A stretch of DNA of 64,000 bases from Vespula vulgaris (Eukaryota > Arthropoda > Insecta > Hymenoptera > Vespidae), in assembly GCF_905475345.1 (NCBI RefSeq), contig NC_066593.1, positions 1,280,774 to 1,344,773 of the forward strand, in the 5' to 3' direction. Position numbers and translations under genes: made by a program. Each line of letters begins with the position of its first letter. The first letter of the stretch is position 1. This document shows positions 58,640 through 64,000 of this stretch, in pieces. The notes beneath the pieces are model-generated. The model saw only the letters and a list, made by a program, of their open reading frames with translations, ran no database searches and had not been told where the DNA came from.

Positions 58640-60035
58640 GCCTCCTGTCTGCTTGCCGACGTGCCACGAACGGCAAATTAAAGCGACTCGAGAGAAACGG
58701 CACACCGTTAGGAGCCTCGTTTCTTTAATTGAATTTCACTTGAATTGCATTGACTACATTAACTGATATGCGAAAACGCTAGAATTTTCCGTTTCTACCT
58801 AGGTATATTCGTGAAAGAGAATAGCCTCGTGCTTGTGCAATGCGAAGCTTGCTAAGCGAACTAGAAATTAAATGTTGAAGCAGTGACACGTAAATGAGAG
58901 AGGATTTTATTCAATTTCTTTTTTCCTCTCCTTTGTTTTTCATTTTTCATTTTTCTTTCTCTACTCTTTCGTTCCTCTTTTGTAACGTGATCGTTGAATA
59001 AAAAAAAAAAAAATAGATAAATAAATAAATAAGTAAATAAATAAAATAAAGTAGAAGAAAGAGATTCAAAAAAGAGTAATTAAAAAAAAAAAGGAAAGAA
59101 AACCCACAAAGGAAATGCGTTATTATCCTACCAAAAAGGAAAATGTGTCAAATCAACCGTGGTTAATCGACTTATCGTTTTTTATCGACTACATTGTTAA
59201 CCAATCTCGTCCTATCAAGAATCATCGAGTAAAAGCAACAAACCCATTTTCTACTTTCTCGTTAAGCTTAGCCATTCTCAAAGAAAGAGAGACAGAGAGA
59301 CAGAGAGAGAGAGAGAGAGAGTTTAATGGTAGCAAGGGTAGAGGTCATTCTTTAGTCCGATAGTCCATAGGAACATGGCGCGTTCGAGCGGTAATAAACG
59401 ATTGCACCGGTTAGAGAGCTTCGATAGCGCGAAGATTCGCGGTGTTCTACCTGCTTTATCATGAATTATGGTCGACCGTGCGTAGACGATTCTCTATAGT
59501 TTATCGTAGAGAAGAAGCGGATGCGACTCTACGTGGTCTTGCAACGAGTATTACAATTAGTATAATATACCGATCGTCCGATAGACCTTCGCTACGAAAT
59601 TTACTACCTATTTTCTTACCCGATATATTATCTTCTTATCTTTTCTATAGGTTTTCTTTAACTTTACTTCTACTTGCACTTTTTCTTTTTCTTCTTCTTC
59701 TTCTTCTTCTTCTTCTTCTTCTTCTTTTCTTTCTTTTTCTTTTTCTCCCTCCCTCTCTCTCTCTCTCTCTCTCGACGAAGGATAATTAGGCTGACCATCT
59801 GCTACGAATTATAAACGGCGATGCAAATTACCCGAGTAATTTCCCGTTAGTCTCCTAGCTTTCGGTAATAATGGCAATCAATCATTTGCTCCTCGGCTCT
59901 GGATGGAAAGCTCGTTCATTCAGCCGGGGACAGATACGTCGTTAAAAGAACTTAAACAACTTATGGTTAGAAACATACGTTAGGCTTGTACCCTACGTGG
60001 CATGTTTAGAAACAGAATACTTACATATATATACA

Positions 60036-60071
<36 letters not shown>

Positions 60072-60930
60072 TACATATATGTAGATATACTAAAACATAT
60101 TATATTTTCACATAGCGTGACTATTAAAGCATAGATTTATTCCACAGAAAGGCAACCGGAAAGAATCGTGGGCCAACACGCGTGACTGTAATTCCACTGA
60201 ACTGTATATACTTTAAAGCGCGAGTTCGCGCTCGCGCGCGCGTGTACGGGAGCACGGATGCCCGTTTCGTTTTTTATACAAGAGCTTTAATATTACGACC
60301 GCAGGCATGGATTTTATACCGAGATGTATGATAAAATGTCCATCCAAAAAGTTAACATATGTGTACTTGCTGGATTACGTAGTTTAATACCGGCTTCTTT
60401 TTTCTTCATTTATCTTTTGCTCTCTCTTTCTATATATAATATATTATATATATATATATATATATACACATATATACATATGTATATACACATATATACA
60501 TATATATATATCTATAATTACTATCTAAAATTTTTTTATTCGACCCTTTACAAAAAAGAAAGAGAAAAGAAAGAAGAGAAAGAAAAGAAAGAAATGAAGA
60601 AACGAAAAAAAAAATAAAACAAGGTTCGAAGGAAGGTAATTTTCTTTCTCGAGTAATATTCCGCTTCGGTGATAACACTCGTTGATTTCCAGAGGAAAGG
60701 AAAAGCGGAGAATTTATTATTGAAGATAAGCGATAAAGCGAGAAGTGGGCGTTAACGTGTAGCTCGAGGAAAGAAGAAGAAGAAGAAGAAGAAGAAGACG
60801 ACGAAAACGAAAACGAAGATGAAGTACGAAGACAAAGAAGATGAAAGAAGACGTGGAAGAGAAGAAGAATGAAAGAAACGAAGAAAGAAACAAAGAAAAA
60901 GAAAGGGAAAGAAAAAGAAACAAAGAGGGG
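58640..60930. other. Unique and repeat-rich sequence, no gene seen
   Basis: CTT tract (59690-59727), ATGT (about 60040-60072), an alternating CG-rich run (60218-60245), TA (60430-60512) and GAA (60771-60800). A 115-codon frame from 59442 runs into the CTT tract and is not supported. Confidence 0.5.
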
Positions 60931-60939
60931 GAGAGAGAG

Positions 60940-60980
<41 letters not shown>
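60930..60980. repeat. (GA)n microsatellite
   Basis: GA tract within a longer purine-rich region (60770-60980). Confidence 0.93.
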
Positions 60981-60982
<2 letters not shown>

Positions 60983-60999
60983 AGAGCGTAAAAGAAACG

Positions 61000-61190
61000 T
61001 TGGAACGTTCGATGGACGTTCTCGAACATTGGAACAGATCTGTGTGTTCGAGGTGTAATTATTATAAATATAAGAAGGCACAAGGTGTGAGTTATTGCGT
61101 TCTGGCCGCCTTTGTCGTGACTAATAATGCCGCTGCATCGAGCTTGATCGGCGCCGAAGCGGGATAATTTATCGACTTTACGCCCACCAC
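61000..61190. other. GC-richer unique island between GA repeats
   Basis: 190 bp of unique sequence. The + frame ending at 61167 reads about 50 non-repetitive residues, including a CSRC motif and an Ala-rich end. It has no start of its own outside the repeat and no splice partner, so it is left as unassigned sequence. Confidence 0.35.
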
Positions 61191-61200
61191 GAAGTGTACG

Positions 61201-61222
61201 AGAGGGAGAGAGATAGATAGAT

Positions 61223-61284
<62 letters not shown>
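61201..61284. repeat. GATA and (GA)n compound microsatellite
   Basis: GATA units passing into a pure GA run of over 40 bp. Confidence 0.95.
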
Positions 61285-61286
<2 letters not shown>

Positions 61287-61344
61287 AGATATAATCGTGA
61301 CTAAAGAGAAGGATGGAAAGAAAGAGATAAACGGAAAGTTCTCT

Positions 61345-61348
<4 letters not shown>

Positions 61349-61377
<29 letters not shown>
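61349..61377. repeat. (GT)n microsatellite
   Basis: Fourteen pure GT units. Confidence 0.95.
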
Positions 61378-61379
<2 letters not shown>

Positions 61380-62192
61380 CTAAGAAGAAGCCACGATCCT
61401 TCGCAACCTATAAGAAAAAGCATCACGTTTCTGTTACGTCCCACTCGATCGTTCGATCTATCGATCTTGTACTTACACATACGTATATACGTACGAATAA
61501 GTCCGATAGATCTCCCAATGTTCAATACCACGAAGAAAATCAAACAGAAATACGATTTATTAAAATCACCTTCCCTTTCGTTCATGTATATATCTCTAGG
61601 GAATAGATCGATTGGCAACTTACAATTAGCGATATATATCGTTTGATAGAACGAGTCTTTTATCTCGAAGCATTCGTAGATCTCTCACGTCAATTTGATT
61701 TTCCTCTTGGAAATTTTGAAATTGTTTATAATATACTTTTAATCGATACATGAATCTTCTCTTTTTTTTTTTCTATAACATTGGAAAGTGTTGATCAGAG
61801 AGATCGTAAGATAGAGATTGGAGATAATTAATTACTGGATCATTTAAATCAACTTTGTTTTATTGAATAAGAGGGAAAAAATGTCATGGCGATTTTGTAT
61901 AGAGATAACTGGTCTGAAGAAAATTTGAAAAAGAAGAAAAAGGAGAAGAAGAAGAGAAGCATCGAAGTGGATCGTAAAGAATTGTTAATGAACGTTTAGC
62001 GAGCATCGATCGCATGGAACGGAACGGAACGGATGTAATTATTAATTTCTGACGCATAACACGTAGTAACGGGGTTTAATACGCGGCTGAGGAAGTAGTT
62101 TGGAGAACGTGCGATCGATCGTTTTAAAAGATTGCTCGGGAGATCGATATATTTTTATATCGAAGGAAAAAAGAAAATAAATAAATAAATAA

Positions 62193-62230
<38 letters not shown>

Positions 62231-64000
62231 GGTGAAGGAAAAGAAAAATATATTGGTAGGTACGTCAAAGAAATATTTTTCCAACGCACACACACACACA
62301 CACACATAAAAAATGTATGTACGTTCCTGTGTTTCTGTTAGATATACAAGAGAGATCAAATTAAACAGTCTGCAAATTTATGAAATTGAAAGATATAGGA
62401 ATTGACTAGACGGGACTGTCGAATGAGTAAACCATCTCGATTTTTGTTACTTATTTAAATATTCCAACCAAGAGATACGCCAGGGAACAATTTCCCCTTT
62501 TGCCCGACCATTTCGTTTGTCGTCTGAATTATGGACGTTCCCGTGGGTCCGGTCCGATTTTCACAATTTTCTCTTTTTCTTTATTTTCCCCTAGGTCGTA
62601 ACGATATATTTTTTTTCTTCTTCGTTTTCTTCTTTTTTTTTTGTTGGTCCTTTTTTACCTTTCTTTTTTCCTCCACTTTTTCTCTTTTTCTTTTTTTCAA
62701 CTCGCCATATCCCAAACCACGAACGGTAGAATCTAATTTGACGAAAACTCAATAACAAGTTTTTCATAATAATGATACGTCGAGCGGCACGATAAACGTC
62801 AACGTGAATTGGCTCGTAGAAAAATATCGAGAGAAAAAAAAGAAATGAAAAGAAAAACGGGAGAAAGAAAGGAGTGGGGATAGAGGGGTGGCGGGAAACG
62901 GGGGAGAGGGGAAGGGGGAAGAAAAGAGAACAAGTATTGTACATCAAAATGACAAGGCGAATATCTCTTAAAAAGTAAAGTTTATCATTTTACCTTGCGG
63001 TAGTGCTTATAGGATCACTTTCAATGCGTTTGAAAAATTATTCCCTTAGTCGTTGAATAATTTTCGCAACAACGACAGTTTATCGGACATCGACATGAAA
63101 AGCTGCAACCGCACACCGACAGATTGCAAATGAAGTACCATACATTACACAGAGAAAACCGTACTACAAAGTCGTGCTTCGATTTTAACCAAACGATAGA
63201 TTTAATGCTACACGCGATGCACGCTAAATAACTCATTCAACGACACACACGCATGTACACACACGCGCGCACATAGACACAGAGGACAAGCGTAGAATGC
63301 ATCGTAGCGGAGTGTAATTTAGTCGACCCAAAATCCATTTAAAATACTGATTACGTTTACGCTTTAATGCTTCTTGATTCGACCAAATCATTGGATACAT
63401 TTCACTGACTTATTTCGGCTAGTTAACACTCGATTAAAAGACAAGAAGAACGTTCGCCTCGGATTTTCAATATATTAAATATGCAAGAGAGGAATATAAA
63501 TTATTCGGCTTATGTCAGGCGTGAGATATCGACGTTGTTAGCAGTCAAAGCAGACGTTTAACGTCGACAAATCGGTCGTTTAATGCATGTCGAATAAATT
63601 CATTCAGCCGTTCAAACCTTCCTGTCTCGTAACGAGTAAACGTCAATTTCCTGTTAGGATAAACCTCGACGTAGCCACACCCTTCTCTTTATTTTCCTCT
63701 CGAAAATGGTGCTGGCTACGGGGAATATTTTAAATAATAGAAGCAGGATTAATACGCTCATTAATAATACATCTTCCCCGTATAGATGTATATTATCATC
63801 GGATACTAAATGATACTTCGAATTTCAAAATAAATTCTATATTATTCAGAATCTATTGAGAAATGCGAATGGTGTCTACGATATTAATCGATGGAACGAT
63901 TATTGAATTATAGGTCATCGATAATTACTTTTAAACATTAGAAATATCTCTTAAATATTATAAATTTACTGATTTATGAAATAACCCAACGATCTATAAA
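61378..64000. other. AT-rich unique sequence to window end, no gene seen
   Basis: AAAT and GA tracts (62176-62226), AC (62285-62306), T-rich (62608-62700) and G/A-rich (62820-62930) tracts. 63000-64000 is plain unique DNA. No exon is supported. Confidence 0.5.

Overview
The window reads as AT-rich nuclear DNA of an insect. My best guess is a hymenopteran (wasp, ant or bee). CpG-containing words (tcga, cgat, acgt) are common throughout, there are dozens of (CT)n/(GA)n, (TA)n and trinucleotide microsatellites, introns are short with GT/AG ends, and there are no bacterial-style gene strings. The placement is an inference from composition, not from a marker gene. Most open reading frames are translated microsatellites (Ser-Leu, Arg-Glu, Tyr-Ile runs) and are not genes.

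One protein-coding locus is well supported, on the + strand at about 22.97-27.43 kb. It encodes LITAF-like domains (the zinc-binding, membrane-inserting domain of LITAF/CDIP1 proteins). A short start exon (22967-22984) joins an exon with a C2H2-like finger (23134-23262). Two tandem exon modules follow, each built in the same way: linker exon, first half of a LITAF-like domain (127 nt in both), second half of the domain. The modules share intron phases (1 before Val-Asp/Glu-Thr-Trp, 2 inside the Gly codon before Cys-Trp-Pro). Module 1 ends at a stop (25215) followed by AATAAA at 25364. Module 2 continues into an exon with Glu and Gly runs, a second CxxC finger-like motif and an acidic end, stopping at 27428 beside AATAAA. 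The module 2 linker frame is closed upstream and contains no Met, so it must be spliced to an upstream exon. Exon 23134-23262 ends in the right phase for either linker. The most economical model is therefore one locus with alternative terminal modules, giving about 198 aa and about 326 aa products. Two tandem genes, the second with a start exon I could not find, is the main alternative.

1-22.9 kb: no supported gene. Simple repeats alternate with unique patches. These include a diverged duplicated block (6735-6850 against 8467-8714, the second copy split by GA repeats), an unusual CCAG/CCAA tetranucleotide tract (5095-5263), and short perfect tandem repeats of 10-11 bp.

27.43-64 kb: no supported gene. 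There are many simple repeats, several perfect inverted repeats (28081, 54256, 57632) and unique, more GC-rich islands that could be regulatory. No tRNA, rRNA, recognised microRNA, transposase, reverse transcriptase, CRISPR array or telomeric repeat was recognised.
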